Below are positions 53,637-62,600 of a DNA stretch of 64,000 bases, piece by piece; the stretch's first letter is position 1, and each line of letters opens with the position of its first letter. Source of the stretch: Variovorax sp. J22G73 (GTDB lineage Bacteria; Pseudomonadota; Gammaproteobacteria; Burkholderiales; Burkholderiaceae_C). The DNA is taken from the NCBI RefSeq assembly GCF_030317035.1, contig NZ_JASZYK010000001.1:62001-126000 (forward strand), written 5' to 3'. Both the position numbers and the translations under genes were made by a program. The notes below the pieces were generated by a model. The model ran no database searches and was not told where the DNA came from. It saw only the letters and a program-made list of their open reading frames with translations.

Positions 53637-55052
53637 TCATTCGGTTCCGTGCGAGGTGCGCGCCGCCAGTGTGAAGGAACGCTCCTTCGACAGCACGCCG
53701 TTGTAGAAAAGATTGAGCAGCACCGCCGCGCAGGTGCCCAGCACGATGCCGCTGTGCGTCAGCGGATGGGTCCATGCCGGAAAGTGCTGGAAGAACTGGG
53801 GCGACAGCGTGGGAACGAGCCCCAGGCCGATGGAAATCGCGATCACGTACAGCGCGTGGCGGTCGCGTGAATGGTCGACGGTGCCCAGGATGCGCACGCC
53901 CGTGGCCGCCACCATGCCGAACATCACGATGCCCGCGCCCCCCAGCACGAACTGCGGCACCGACGCCACGATGTGCGCGACCTTGGGGAACAGCGCCAGC
54001 GCGACCAGCAGCAGCCCGCCGCCCGCGGCCACGTAGCGCGAGCGCACGCCCGTTACCGTGACCAGCCCCACGTTCTGCGAGAACGAGGTGTACGGAAAGG
54101 TGTTGAACATGCCGCCGATCACCGTGCCCAGCCCGTCGGCGCGCAGGCCGCGCGTGAGCGCCTCGGTGCCCACCTTGCGCCCGGTGATCTCGCCCAGCGC
54201 CAGGAACATGCCGGTCGACTCGACCAGCGTGATCAGCATCACGATGCACATCGAGGCGATGGCCGTGAGTTCGAAGCGTGGCATGCCGAAGTGAAAGGGC
54301 GTGGTCACGGCCACCCAGCTGGCCTCGGCCAGCCCGTCGAAGTGAATGCGCCCGAGCGCCAGCGACAGGCCCACGCCGAACACGATGCCCAGCAGCACCG
54401 CGATGTTGGCGATGAGCCCCTTGCCGAAGCGCGTGATCGCGATGATCACCGCCAGCACCGCCGCCGCGATCGCCAGGTTCACCGGCTCGCCGTAGGCCGG
54501 GTTGGCCACCGCGTGCGCCACGCCGCCGACCATGCGGGTGGTGGTCGGTTGCCCGCCCGCGGCCCAGTGGATGGCCACGCCCATGAGCGACACGCCGATC
54601 AGCGTGATGACCGTGCCCGTGACCAGCGGCGGGAACACGCCCAGCACGCGGCCCATCAGCGGCGCGACCAGCATGCCGAACACGCCCGCCACGATGGTGG
54701 CGCCGTAGATCGCGGGCAGCCCCAGCGCAGGGTCGATGCCGATGGCGATCATCGGGCCCACCGCGGCAAAGGTCACGCCCATCATCACCGGCATGCGGAT
54801 GCCGAAGCGCCAGAAGCCGATGGCCTGCACCAGCGTGGCGATGCCCGCGGCGAACAGGTCGGCGTTGATGAGGAAGGCGATGTCGGCCTTGGAAAGCCCC
54901 AGCGCGCCGCCCACGATGAGCGGCACCGCCACCGTGCCCGCGTACATCACCAGCACGTGCTGCAGGCTGAGCGCGCCGCAGCGGCCCAGGGGAAGCTTCC
55001 GGTCGACCCCTTCGCCGTCTCCTGCGGGGGCCGTCTTGTCGTTCGAAGTCAT
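53637..55052 (-). CDS. NCS2-family nucleobase (xanthine/uracil) permease
   Basis: A 471-residue inner-membrane symporter with about 14 helices. QHVLVMYAGTVAVPLIVGGALGL near residue 28, GTVITLIGVSLMGVAI near 145, ESTGMFLALGEITGR near 278, NTFPYTSFSQNVGLV and GVRSRYVAAGGGLLL are NCS2 signatures of the xanthine/uric acid branch. It probably imports the purine used by the deaminase downstream, with which it forms an operon. A GTGCAC dyad lies in its upstream region. Confidence 0.9.
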   Translation of the reverse strand: MTSNDKTAPAGDGEGVDRKLPLGRCGALSLQHVLVMYAGTVAVPLIVGGALGLSKADIAFLINADLFAAGIATLVQAIGFWRFGIRMPVMMGVTFAAVGPMIAIGIDPALGLPAIYGATIVAGVFGMLVAPLMGRVLGVFPPLVTGTVITLIGVSLMGVAIHWAAGGQPTTTRMVGGVAHAVANPAYGEPVNLAIAAAVLAVIIAITRFGKGLIANIAVLLGIVFGVGLSLALGRIHFDGLAEASWVAVTTPFHFGMPRFELTAIASMCIVMLITLVESTGMFLALGEITGRKVGTEALTRGLRADGLGTVIGGMFNTFPYTSFSQNVGLVTVTGVRSRYVAAGGGLLLVALALFPKVAHIVASVPQFVLGGAGIVMFGMVAATGVRILGTVDHSRDRHALYVIAISIGLGLVPTLSPQFFQHFPAWTHPLTHSGIVLGTCAAVLLNLFYNGVLSKERSFTLAARTSHGTE

Positions 55053-55138
55053 CGGGACCTTTCCTGCCGGTGAGCCGGCGCGACGGGAGTCTAGGAGCGG
55101 GTCCGGGGGCGGCGCAAAGTCAATAAATGGCGCACCGT

Positions 55139-55155
55139 GTGCACAAAAAGTGCAC
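55139..55155. promoter_or_regulatory. GTGCAC dyad upstream of the purine permease
   Basis: GTGCACAAAAAGTGCAC consists of two GTGCAC palindromes around an A5 spacer, 87 bases before the permease ATG and just after the LysR stop. It stands out in GC-rich DNA and may be a regulator site. Confidence 0.4.
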
Positions 55156-55181
55156 GGGTTGTTGCAAGGCGCATGGCCTGG

Positions 55182-56084
55182 TCACGGCGCCAGCAATTCG
55201 TCGAGGCAGGCCACCACGTGGTTCGCGAACAGCTCGGCCGCGGGGCTGGGCGGCTGCGCGGCGCGGGTCTCGAGCGTGAGCGTCTGCGCGCGCAGCGTGG
55301 CGTCGCGCAGCGGCACGAAGACCAGCGAGCCGTCTTGTCGCTCCTCGTCCACGTCGAGCCGGTTGAGCAGCGTGATGCCGCCGCCCTCGCGCACCAGCCG
55401 GCGCATGAGCGCGGTGGAGGTGGTTTCCACCACCGGCGACACGCTGATGGCCGAGCGCCCGAAGGCCGCGTCGAGAATGGGCCGGATCGACAGCGACGGC
55501 GCCGGCAGGATCAGCGGGTAGCCCACGCACTCCGCCAGCACCGCGCTGGCGTGCGCGGTGAGCGGATGGCCCGGCGGCACCACCGCGCCGATCGGCCACT
55601 CGCTGGCGAACAGCGTGCGAAAGCCCGCGGTGGCGGGAACGTCATAGGCCAGCGCCAGGTCGGCGTCGCCCTCGCTCACGCTGCGCAGCACTGCCGCGAT
55701 GGGCAGGCCCAGCAGCTTGAGCTGGATGCCCGGGTGCGCCGCGCGAAAGCGCTGCACCACGCCCGGCAGGAAGGCGTCGGCCAGCCCGGCGGTGGTGGCC
55801 AGCGTGACCTCGCCCTGGCGCAGGCCGCGCACGGCCTCGATGCGCTGGCGCACCAGGTCGAACTCGCGCAGCGTGCCGCGCGCGTGCGCCAGCACGATCT
55901 CGCCCACGGGCGTGAGCTTGAGCGTGTTGTGGATGCGCTCGAACAGCGGCGCGCCCAGCTCTTCCTCGAGCTTGAGGATCTGCCGGTTGACCGCCGTGGG
56001 CACCACGTGCAGCTGCTCGGCCGCCTTGCGGATCGAGCCCGCGCGAACCACCTCGACGAAATAGCGAATGACCTTGGCGTGCAT
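55182..56084 (-). CDS. LysR-family transcriptional regulator
   Basis: A 300-residue LysR regulator of normal length. The helix-turn-helix lies at residues of about 3-60 (FVEVVRAGSIRKAAEQLHVVPTAVNRQILKLEEELG). The effector domain follows (GEVTLATTAGLADAFLPGVVQRF). ATG 56084 (MHAKVIRYF) begins the family sequence. It lies upstream of and in line with the purine permease and deaminase genes, so it may activate them; 55 bp separate it from the phospholipase gene stop. Confidence 0.9.
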   Translation of the reverse strand: MHAKVIRYFVEVVRAGSIRKAAEQLHVVPTAVNRQILKLEEELGAPLFERIHNTLKLTPVGEIVLAHARGTLREFDLVRQRIEAVRGLRQGEVTLATTAGLADAFLPGVVQRFRAAHPGIQLKLLGLPIAAVLRSVSEGDADLALAYDVPATAGFRTLFASEWPIGAVVPPGHPLTAHASAVLAECVGYPLILPAPSLSIRPILDAAFGRSAISVSPVVETTSTALMRRLVREGGGITLLNRLDVDEERQDGSLVFVPLRDATLRAQTLTLETRAAQPPSPAAELFANHVVACLDELLAP

Positions 56085-56139
56085 GGATTCCCCCGCGCCG
56101 CCGCAGCGTGCGGAGCGCGGGGGGATCATGCATGCGGGC

Positions 56140-58383
56140 TCAGGGCGCGGGCAAGCCCATGGCCGGGTCGCTGACCGTGTGCCTGCCGGTCTCCACGCGG
56201 CCGGCGAAGCGGCGGTAGTAGGCCGGGTCGGCGTCGCAGGTAACGGCAAAGTCGTACCACTGGCCGCTGTCGGCCAGCACCCAGTGCTGGTCGACGCTGG
56301 CGCCGCCGCTCACGCTGGCGGTCCACGGGCCGTCGGTGCGGTAGGCCTGGGCCGAGATGGTGAACTTGCACGCCGCCTTGCCGTCGTTGCGCATGCTCAG
56401 GTACACGTTGCCGTTGGCAATGTCGTAGCACACGCGCACTTCCGGCCTGGCGGCGTCGCCGGCGCGCAGCGTGTCGAGGTTGCCCTTGAAGTGGCGATGA
56501 AAGCCGTTGGGCCCGAGCACCCACAGGTCGTACAGGCCGTTGTCGCCGGCCGCCGGGGTCCACGTGTCGTCCAGCCCCTTGCCTGCTTCCACCATGTAGC
56601 GACGCGGCTTGAGCTCCAGGTGCAGCCGGTCGTACACATGGAACACGGCCGCGGCCTTGCCTGTGTTGGAGAACAGCAGCTGCACCGTGCGGCCGACGGC
56701 GTCGGCCCTGGCGCTGGTGTGCAGCTCGTAGGGCAGCGCGCGCGAAGGCCGCGTGCCGGTGCCCTGGCGCGGCAGCTGCGGGTCGAGCGGCAGCGGCACG
56801 GCCGTCAAGGCCTCCTGGTCCTTGCGCAGCTGGTCGGCCTGGCCGCGGTTCTGGCGGCCGGCGAGCGAAGGCAGGGCCTCGCCGTTGGGCGTGGCGAAGT
56901 TGAAGGCGCTGGTCAGGTCGCCGGCCACCGCGCGGCGGAACGGCGAGATGTTCGTTTCCTTCACGCCGAAGCGCGCCTCGATGAAGCGCAGCACCGAGGT
57001 GTGGTCGAACACCTGCGAATTGACCCAGCCGCCGCGGCTCCACGGCGAGATGACGTACATCGGCACGCGCGGGCCCGGGCCGAACACGCGGCCGTCGGGC
57101 TTGGGCTGCTTGCTGCTGCCGGCGGGCGGCGGCTGCGTGAAGTACTCGTGCGCCAGGTCGGCGTCGGCCAGCGTGGTCTTGCCCGCGGGCTTGCCGTCGG
57201 CGCCGAGCGAGGGCGCGGAGGGCGAGGGCACGTGGTCGAAGTAGCCGTCGTTCTCGTCGAAGTTGACCAGCAGCACGGTCTTGCTCCACACCTCGGGAAC
57301 GGCGGTGAGCGCGTCCAGGATTTCCTGCAGGAACCACGCGCCCTGCACGGGGCTGGAGGGGTCCGGGTGCTCGCAGTAGATGGAAGGCGCGTTGATCCAG
57401 CTCACCTGCGGCAGGCGGCCCTCGCGAATGTCCTTGCGGAACGCGTCGAGGTACTCCTCGGGCTTGCTGCCTGGCAGGGTGTTGGCGATGCCCTTGTACA
57501 GCGGGTTGCCGGGGTTGTCGCTGGCAGCGTCGTAGGCGTGATAGGGCACCGCCTGGCCGCTGTTGGAGTACGGCTTGTTCATGTTCCCGCTGGACACGGG
57601 GAACGGCGACGCGCGGTTGGCGGCCCTGAACTGTCGGAACGCGCCGAGCATGTTGTCGCCCCATTCGTCGGGCATGTTCTGGTAGCAGATCCAGCGTACG
57701 CCGGCGTCTTCGAGCCGCTCGGCGTAGGTCTTCCACGTGTAGCCGGTGTTCACCGCGGCGGCGGTGCCGTCGAGCCAGTCCCACTCGTTGTTGACGTAGG
57801 CCACGCCCTGGGCGGTGGCGCCGTTGGTGCCGGTGAGGTGGAAGGAGCGGTTGGCGTCGGTGCCCGTGTGCATGGCGCAGTGGTAGCTGTCGCACAGCGT
57901 GAAGGCGTTGGCCAGCGAGAACTGGAACGGCAGCTCCGCCTCCATGAAGTAGCCCATGGCCGCGTCGGTCTTGTAGCGCGGCCATTGCGAGATGCGCCCG
58001 CCGTCCCACGCGTCCTGGCTGTCGTTCCAGGTGTGGGGCGTGCCGCTCACGCGTTGCGCGTTGCCCTTGGACTGGTCGAGGTGGTAGGGCATGACGAGCC
58101 TGCCGGCGTCGTCGGCTTGCTGCCACACGTTGCGCCCGCCCGGCAGCGGAATGGTGAAGCGGTCGCCGAAGCCGCGCACGCCGGGCAGCGTGCCGAAGTA
58201 GTGGTCGAAGCTGCGGTTCTCCTGCATCAGGATGACGATGTGCTCCACGTCGTTGATGGTGCCGGTCTTGTTGTTGGCGGGAATGGCGAGCGCGCGGCGG
58301 ATGCTGGGCGGAAACGCGGTCAGCGCGAGCGCGGCGGCGCCCGTGGTGGCGGTGCCGGTGAGGAATTTGCGGCGGGAGTTCAT
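56140..58383 (-). CDS. phosphocholine-type phospholipase C, Tat-exported
   Basis: A 747-residue enzyme of the bacterial phospholipase C/acid phosphatase AcpA superfamily. The twin-arginine signal NSRRKFLTG is at residues 2-10. Catalytic-domain motifs include MQENRSFDHYFGTLPGVRGFGDR near 53, YHCAMHTGTDANR and NFDENDGYFDH, with GPGPRVPMYVISPWSRGG near 445. The C-terminal 200 residues carry two DUF756-type repeats. It would hydrolyse phosphatidylcholine or sphingomyelin outside the cytoplasm. ATG 58383 has an aggag ribosome binding site; ATG 58401 is an alternative. Confidence 0.9.
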   Translation of the reverse strand: MNSRRKFLTGTATTGAAALALTAFPPSIRRALAIPANNKTGTINDVEHIVILMQENRSFDHYFGTLPGVRGFGDRFTIPLPGGRNVWQQADDAGRLVMPYHLDQSKGNAQRVSGTPHTWNDSQDAWDGGRISQWPRYKTDAAMGYFMEAELPFQFSLANAFTLCDSYHCAMHTGTDANRSFHLTGTNGATAQGVAYVNNEWDWLDGTAAAVNTGYTWKTYAERLEDAGVRWICYQNMPDEWGDNMLGAFRQFRAANRASPFPVSSGNMNKPYSNSGQAVPYHAYDAASDNPGNPLYKGIANTLPGSKPEEYLDAFRKDIREGRLPQVSWINAPSIYCEHPDPSSPVQGAWFLQEILDALTAVPEVWSKTVLLVNFDENDGYFDHVPSPSAPSLGADGKPAGKTTLADADLAHEYFTQPPPAGSSKQPKPDGRVFGPGPRVPMYVISPWSRGGWVNSQVFDHTSVLRFIEARFGVKETNISPFRRAVAGDLTSAFNFATPNGEALPSLAGRQNRGQADQLRKDQEALTAVPLPLDPQLPRQGTGTRPSRALPYELHTSARADAVGRTVQLLFSNTGKAAAVFHVYDRLHLELKPRRYMVEAGKGLDDTWTPAAGDNGLYDLWVLGPNGFHRHFKGNLDTLRAGDAARPEVRVCYDIANGNVYLSMRNDGKAACKFTISAQAYRTDGPWTASVSGGASVDQHWVLADSGQWYDFAVTCDADPAYYRRFAGRVETGRHTVSDPAMGLPAP

Positions 58384-58397
58384 GGCGGGGCTCCTGG

Positions 58398-58583
58398 TCA
58401 TGGCGCGCAGCTCTTGACGGGGGCCGCGCCGGTGTCGGGCGGCGTGGCGGGTGCGGCAGGCGCCGCGGGCGCGGCGGGCGTGCCACCGAAGAAGTCGCCG
58501 CCCGAGCCGCCGCCGCAGGCGGACAGCGCACAGGCCAGCAGGAGCGTGGGCACGCTGCGCGCGCCCGTGAATGGAATATGCAT
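58398..58583 (-). CDS. small lipoprotein preceding phospholipase C
   Basis: A 61-residue lipoprotein: signal VPTLLLACALSAC with lipobox Cys, then Gly-rich GGGSGGDFFGG and an Ala/Pro repeat (APAAPAAPATPP), ending KSCAP. It ends 15 bases before the phospholipase ATG in the same direction, so the two are probably cotranscribed. It might help fold or anchor the exported enzyme; no family is recognised. Confidence 0.6.
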   Translation of the reverse strand: MHIPFTGARSVPTLLLACALSACGGGSGGDFFGGTPAAPAAPAAPATPPDTGAAPVKSCAP

Positions 58584-58814
58584 GGGGTCTGATCCTCTCG
58601 AGTCGTTGTTTTCTTCGAAGAGCGCGGGTACCCGCCGCGCCGCGTCGATGCCGCCGGGCGGGTGGTCGCTCCCAGGGCATGCACGGAAATTCGCGCGCGC
58701 CGAGGCCGTCCGGCGCGATGTCGTTCAGTGCGGGACCAGGCGATCCGCACCCACGACCCACGGCGCCGCAAGGGGCACCGCGCACCGGACAGAAGGCAAG
58801 ACTAGGGAGAGCGC

Positions 58815-58843
58815 ATGACGTTGCGATGAAGCAGCGATGACAT
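58815..58843 (-). promoter_or_regulatory. Pho-box-like direct repeats upstream of the phospholipase C operon
   Basis: On the minus strand three 7-base half-sites, ATGTCAT, GCTTCAT and ACGTCAT, follow at exact 11-base spacing, like tandem PhoB half-sites (CTGTCAT). The spacers (CGCT, CGCA) do not fit the AT-rich consensus. It lies 232 bases before the lipoprotein start. Function is inference. Confidence 0.35.
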
Positions 58844-58870
58844 GCAAGGGAACGGTCACATGCGCTTGCA

Positions 58871-58942
58871 CATGAACGGGCGCATGAACGGGTGCATGAA
58901 CAGGCGCATGCACAGGCGCATGAGCGAGCGCGTGCATGGGCG
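58871..58942. repeat. 12-bp tandem repeat array (six units)
   Basis: Six 12-base units, consensus CATGAACGGGCG, with one to four changes in the later units, lie between the phospholipase operon promoter side and the end of the 5'-nucleotidase gene. It probably arose by slippage. The 58584-58977 gap contains this array and the Pho-like repeats; no gene is supported. Confidence 0.85.
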
Positions 58943-58977
58943 CCCGGTCAGGTGCGGCGTGGCACCGCGCCGCGAAC

Positions 58978-59877
58978 TCAGGGCTCGTTGCTGATGCCGC
59001 TGCTGACGTGCCCCGCGGGCACATGCCGCGAGGCCGCGTCGACGTGGCCGGTCTGGTCGTCGAAGAAGAAGTCGGGCTCGAACTCGCGCAGGAACTCGCC
59101 CTTGGGCAGGCCGCCGAGGAACATGGCCTCGTCGACGCGGATGTTCCACTTCATCAGCGTGCGAATGGCGCGCTCGTGCGCCGGCGCGCTGCGCGCGGTG
59201 ACCAGCGCGGTGCGGATGCGCATCTGCGCGTTGCCGGCCATCTGCAGGCGGTGCAGCGCCGTGAGCAGCGGCTTGAACGGGCCTTCGGGCAGGGGCAGGT
59301 CGGCCTTGCTGAGCTCGTGCGCCTGGAAGGCGTCGAGCCCCTCGGCCTGGAACACGCGCTCGGCCTCGTCGCTGAAGAGCACGGCGTCGCCGTCGAAGGC
59401 AATGCGCACTTCGTTGGGCCATGCGTCGCTGGCCTTCTCCGATTCGACCAGCACGCGCGCGGCCGGAAAGCCCGCGCCCAGCGCCTCGCGCACGTCCTGC
59501 GCGTTGGCCGACAGGAACAGGTGCGCGCGCAGCGGGCGCAGGTAGCCGAACGGCGGGCGGCCCTGCGTGAACACGCCGCGCTGCAGCTTGATGTCGGCCG
59601 CCGTGCTGGAGCGGAAGATGCGCATGCCCGAGACCGGGTCGTTGCGCGACAGGATCACCACCTCCACGCGCTGCACGCCGTCGTCGTTGAAGCGCAGCAG
59701 CTTGCGGATCAGCGAGTAGGCGATGCCCGGTGCCGCAGGCACGTCGATGCGGTCGAGCTGCAGCTTCATGTAGCCCTCGTTGTCGCCGGCGTCGAAGACC
59801 TTGTTTTCTTCTTCGAGGTTGAACAGGGCGCGCGAGGAGATCGCGACCACCAGCTTGTCTTCGAGCGTCACGGGCAT
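58978..59877 (-). CDS. 5'-nucleotidase (cytosolic 5'-nucleotidase-like family)
   Basis: A 299-residue cytoplasmic protein of the bacterial 5-nucleotidase family related to mammalian cytosolic 5'-nucleotidase I. Visible blocks are LVVAISSRALFNLEEEN at the start, VEVVILSRNDPVSGMRIF near 75, VRIAFDGDAVLFSDEAERVF near 158 and EFEPDFFFDDQTGHV near 265. These supply the haloacid-dehalogenase-type Asp and phosphate-binding residues. It should remove the 5'-phosphate of nucleotides. It follows gspF by 37 bp and may share its transcript. Confidence 0.85.
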   Translation of the reverse strand: MPVTLEDKLVVAISSRALFNLEEENKVFDAGDNEGYMKLQLDRIDVPAAPGIAYSLIRKLLRFNDDGVQRVEVVILSRNDPVSGMRIFRSSTAADIKLQRGVFTQGRPPFGYLRPLRAHLFLSANAQDVREALGAGFPAARVLVESEKASDAWPNEVRIAFDGDAVLFSDEAERVFQAEGLDAFQAHELSKADLPLPEGPFKPLLTALHRLQMAGNAQMRIRTALVTARSAPAHERAIRTLMKWNIRVDEAMFLGGLPKGEFLREFEPDFFFDDQTGHVDAASRHVPAGHVSSGISNEP

Positions 59878-59914
59878 GTCGCGTGCTCCAGGGTGCGTGA
59901 AGCGAGGCCGTGCC

Positions 59915-61153
59915 TCACTTGACGAATTGATTCAGTTGAATGATGGGCAGCATCACCGCCAGCACGATGAGCATCACCACGCCGCCCATCGCCACGATCA
60001 GCAGCGGTTCGAGGATGGTGGCCAGGTGCATGGCGCGGCGCTGCACTTCGGCGCCCAGCTGGTTGGCCGCGCGCTGCAGCATCAGCGGCAGCGTGCCGGT
60101 CTGCTCGCCCAGGCGCGCGAACATCGACACCAGCCCCGGAAAGCGCTTTTTCTGCGCCAGCGCCGAGGCCAGCGGCGCGCCTTCGCGCACCAGCACCAGC
60201 GCGTCGAGCGCGTCGGCGCGCATGGCGCGGTTGCTGAGCGTTTCGGCCGCCGCCTGCAGCGCGCGAAGAATGGGAACGCCGGCCGTGGCCAGCATGGCCA
60301 GCGTGCTGGCGAAGCGCGCCGCGTTGTAGCCGCGCGCCAGCTTGCCCACCAGCGGGAGCTTGAGCCAGGCGGCGTCGAACTTCAGGCGGAAGGCCTCCTG
60401 CGCCAGCGCGAGCCGCACGCCGGCGGCGGCGAGCACCACCGCGCCCAGCATCCACCAGCCGTAGTTGCGCACGCCCGCGCTCAGCGACAGCATCACCGTG
60501 GTGAGGAAGGGCAGCGAGCGCTTGGTGCCCGCGAACACCTGCGCCACCTGCGGCACCACGTAGCTCACGAGAAAGATCACGATCACAATCGCCACCAGCG
60601 TGACGATGGCCGGGTACAGCGCCGCGCCGACCAGCTTCTGCTGCAGCGCCTGGCGCTCCTCGAGGTCGTCGGCCAGGCGGTCGAGCACCAGGCCCAGGTT
60701 GCCGCTTTGCTCGCCGGCGCCGATCACGGCGGTGTAGATCGGCGAGAACTCGCGCGAGTGCGCCGACAGCGCGCGCGCAAAGGGCGAGCCCGCGTTGACC
60801 TCGGCGCGCAGCGAGGCGACGAGGTTGCGCTGGGGCTCGGACTCGGCTTCGTCGGTGAGCGCGGTGAGCGCGCGTTCCAGCGGCAGGCCCGAAGACACGA
60901 GGCCCGCGAGCTGGCGCGTCCACACGGCCAGGCCGGTGGAGTTGAAGACGCGCTTGCCGCCGCCCAGCCAGCGGCTCAGGCTGCTGCGCTGGCCGGTGCC
61001 GTTGACGTGGTCGCTGCCGACCGGCTTGACCGACAGCGGAATGAGCGCCTGCGCACGCAGCAGGCTGCGTGCGCTGCGCGCGGTGTCGGCCTCGAGCACG
61101 CCTTCGCGCGACTGGCCGGTGGCATCGATGGCTTCGAAGGAATAGGCGGGCAT
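59915..61153 (-). CDS. gspF: type II secretion inner-membrane platform protein GspF
   Basis: A 412-residue polytopic protein with two T2SF domains. MPAYSFEAIDATGQSREGVLEAD opens the protein; domain 1 contains LAGLVSSGLPLERALTAL and domain 2 contains LAMLATAGVPILRALQAAAETLSN. Three membrane segments lie near 170-200, 220-245 and 375-405. It anchors the secretion ATPase to the inner membrane and directs pseudopilus assembly. The gene follows gspE after 21 bp, in the order D, E, F. Confidence 0.93.
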   Translation of the reverse strand: MPAYSFEAIDATGQSREGVLEADTARSARSLLRAQALIPLSVKPVGSDHVNGTGQRSSLSRWLGGGKRVFNSTGLAVWTRQLAGLVSSGLPLERALTALTDEAESEPQRNLVASLRAEVNAGSPFARALSAHSREFSPIYTAVIGAGEQSGNLGLVLDRLADDLEERQALQQKLVGAALYPAIVTLVAIVIVIFLVSYVVPQVAQVFAGTKRSLPFLTTVMLSLSAGVRNYGWWMLGAVVLAAAGVRLALAQEAFRLKFDAAWLKLPLVGKLARGYNAARFASTLAMLATAGVPILRALQAAAETLSNRAMRADALDALVLVREGAPLASALAQKKRFPGLVSMFARLGEQTGTLPLMLQRAANQLGAEVQRRAMHLATILEPLLIVAMGGVVMLIVLAVMLPIIQLNQFVK

Positions 61154-61174
61154 GGCGGTCTTGCGCGGGGGGCG

Positions 61175-62572
61175 CTAGTCACGCGTGACGCGCAGCAGCT
61201 CGGCGCGCGAGGTGACGCCGGCCTGCACCAGCCGCTCGCCGTCTTCGCGCATCAGCCGCAGGCCGCCGCGTGCGCCGGCCTGCAGCAGTTCGCTCTCGGC
61301 CGCCTTGCCGTGGATGAGGCCCTGCACGGTCTCGTCGGCCACCAGCAGCTCGAAGATGCCGGTGCGGCCCTGGTAGCCGGTTTGCCCGCACACCTCGCAG
61401 CCCGCGCCGGCGCACACCGTGCACACTTTGCGCACGAGGCGCTGCGCGAGCACGCCCAGCAGCGACGAGCTCAGCAGGAAGGGCTCCACGCCCATGTCGG
61501 TCAGGCGCGTGACGGCGCTGACCGAGTCGTTGGTGTGCAGCGTGGCCAGCACCAGGTGGCCGGTGAGCGAGGCCTGGATGGCGATCTGCGCGGTTTCGAA
61601 GTCGCGGATCTCGCCGATCATGATCACGTCCGGGTCCTGCCGCAGGATGGCGCGCAGGGCTTTGGCGAAAGTGAGCTCGATCTTGGCGTTGATCTGCGTC
61701 TGGCCCACGCCGGGCAGCTCGTACTCGATGGGGTCTTCCACCGTCATGATGTTGCTGCGGCTGGCGTCCAGCCGGGCCAGCGCGGCGTACAGCGTGGTGG
61801 TCTTGCCCGAGCCCGTGGGCCCGGTCACCAGGATGATGCCGTGCGGCTGCGAGATGAGCTTCTCGAACCGGTCCAGCGTGTCGCCCTGCATGCCCACCGA
61901 CTCGAGCGTGAGCTTGGATTCGCTCTTGTCCAGCAGGCGCAGCACCGCGCGTTCGCCGTGCGCGCTGGGCAGTGTTGACACCCGCACGTCGACCGCGCGC
62001 GTGCCGATGCGCAGGCTGATGCGCCCGTCCTGCGGCAGCCGCTTCTCGGAGATGTCGAGGTCGGCCATGATCTTCAGCCGCGAGATCAGCGCGGCGTGCA
62101 GCGCCCGGTTGGGCTGCACCACCTCGCGCAGCGTGCCGTCGATGCGAAAGCGCACGGACGAGGTGCGCTCGTAGGGCTCGATGTGGATGTCGCTGGCGCC
62201 GTCGCGCGCGGCCTGCGTGAGCAGCGCGTTCAGCATGCGGATGATGGGCGCGTCGCCCGCGCTGGCCAGCAGGTCTTCGACCGCCGGCAGCTCCTGCATC
62301 ATGCGCGAGAGGTCGGCGTCGTTCTGCACCTCGCTCACCACCGCGGCGGCGCTGGATTCGCCCTGCGAGTACGCCGCGCTGATGCGCTGCGCGAGCGCGG
62401 CGTCGGCCAGCACCTCGAAGGCCTGCACGCCGTACTTGCGCGCCACCTCGCCCACGGCGCTGCGCGCGGGGTGCGAGGACATCCACAGCGTGTAGCGGCC
62501 GTCGTCGGTCTCCTCGAGCAGCAGTTGCTGGCTGCGTGCGAACGCGTAGGGCAGAGGGTAGCGGCTGGACAT
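61175..62572 (-). CDS. gspE: type II secretion ATPase GspE
   Basis: A 465-residue assembly ATPase. Walker A VTGPTGSGKTTT lies near residue 250-260, the Asp box in MTVEDPIEYELPG, Walker B near 325 (DPDVIMIGEIRD), the His box in GHLVLATLHTND, and the tetracysteine zinc element CTVCAGAGCEVCG near 385-397. The N-terminal domain is short, as in GspE proteins of many betaproteobacteria. It powers pseudopilin polymerisation together with GspF. It starts 28 bp after gspD. Confidence 0.93.
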   Translation of the reverse strand: MSSRYPLPYAFARSQQLLLEETDDGRYTLWMSSHPARSAVGEVARKYGVQAFEVLADAALAQRISAAYSQGESSAAAVVSEVQNDADLSRMMQELPAVEDLLASAGDAPIIRMLNALLTQAARDGASDIHIEPYERTSSVRFRIDGTLREVVQPNRALHAALISRLKIMADLDISEKRLPQDGRISLRIGTRAVDVRVSTLPSAHGERAVLRLLDKSESKLTLESVGMQGDTLDRFEKLISQPHGIILVTGPTGSGKTTTLYAALARLDASRSNIMTVEDPIEYELPGVGQTQINAKIELTFAKALRAILRQDPDVIMIGEIRDFETAQIAIQASLTGHLVLATLHTNDSVSAVTRLTDMGVEPFLLSSSLLGVLAQRLVRKVCTVCAGAGCEVCGQTGYQGRTGIFELLVADETVQGLIHGKAAESELLQAGARGGLRLMREDGERLVQAGVTSRAELLRVTRD

Positions 62573-62600
62573 CAGGGCAGTATCAAGGCAATTCGCGGGG

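Noticed and set aside
58725..59024. Minus-strand frame with HAPV repeats, possible repeat protein.
   Set aside because: The repeats come from the 12-bp tandem array; the frame runs into the 5'-nucleotidase gene end and has no convincing start or family match.
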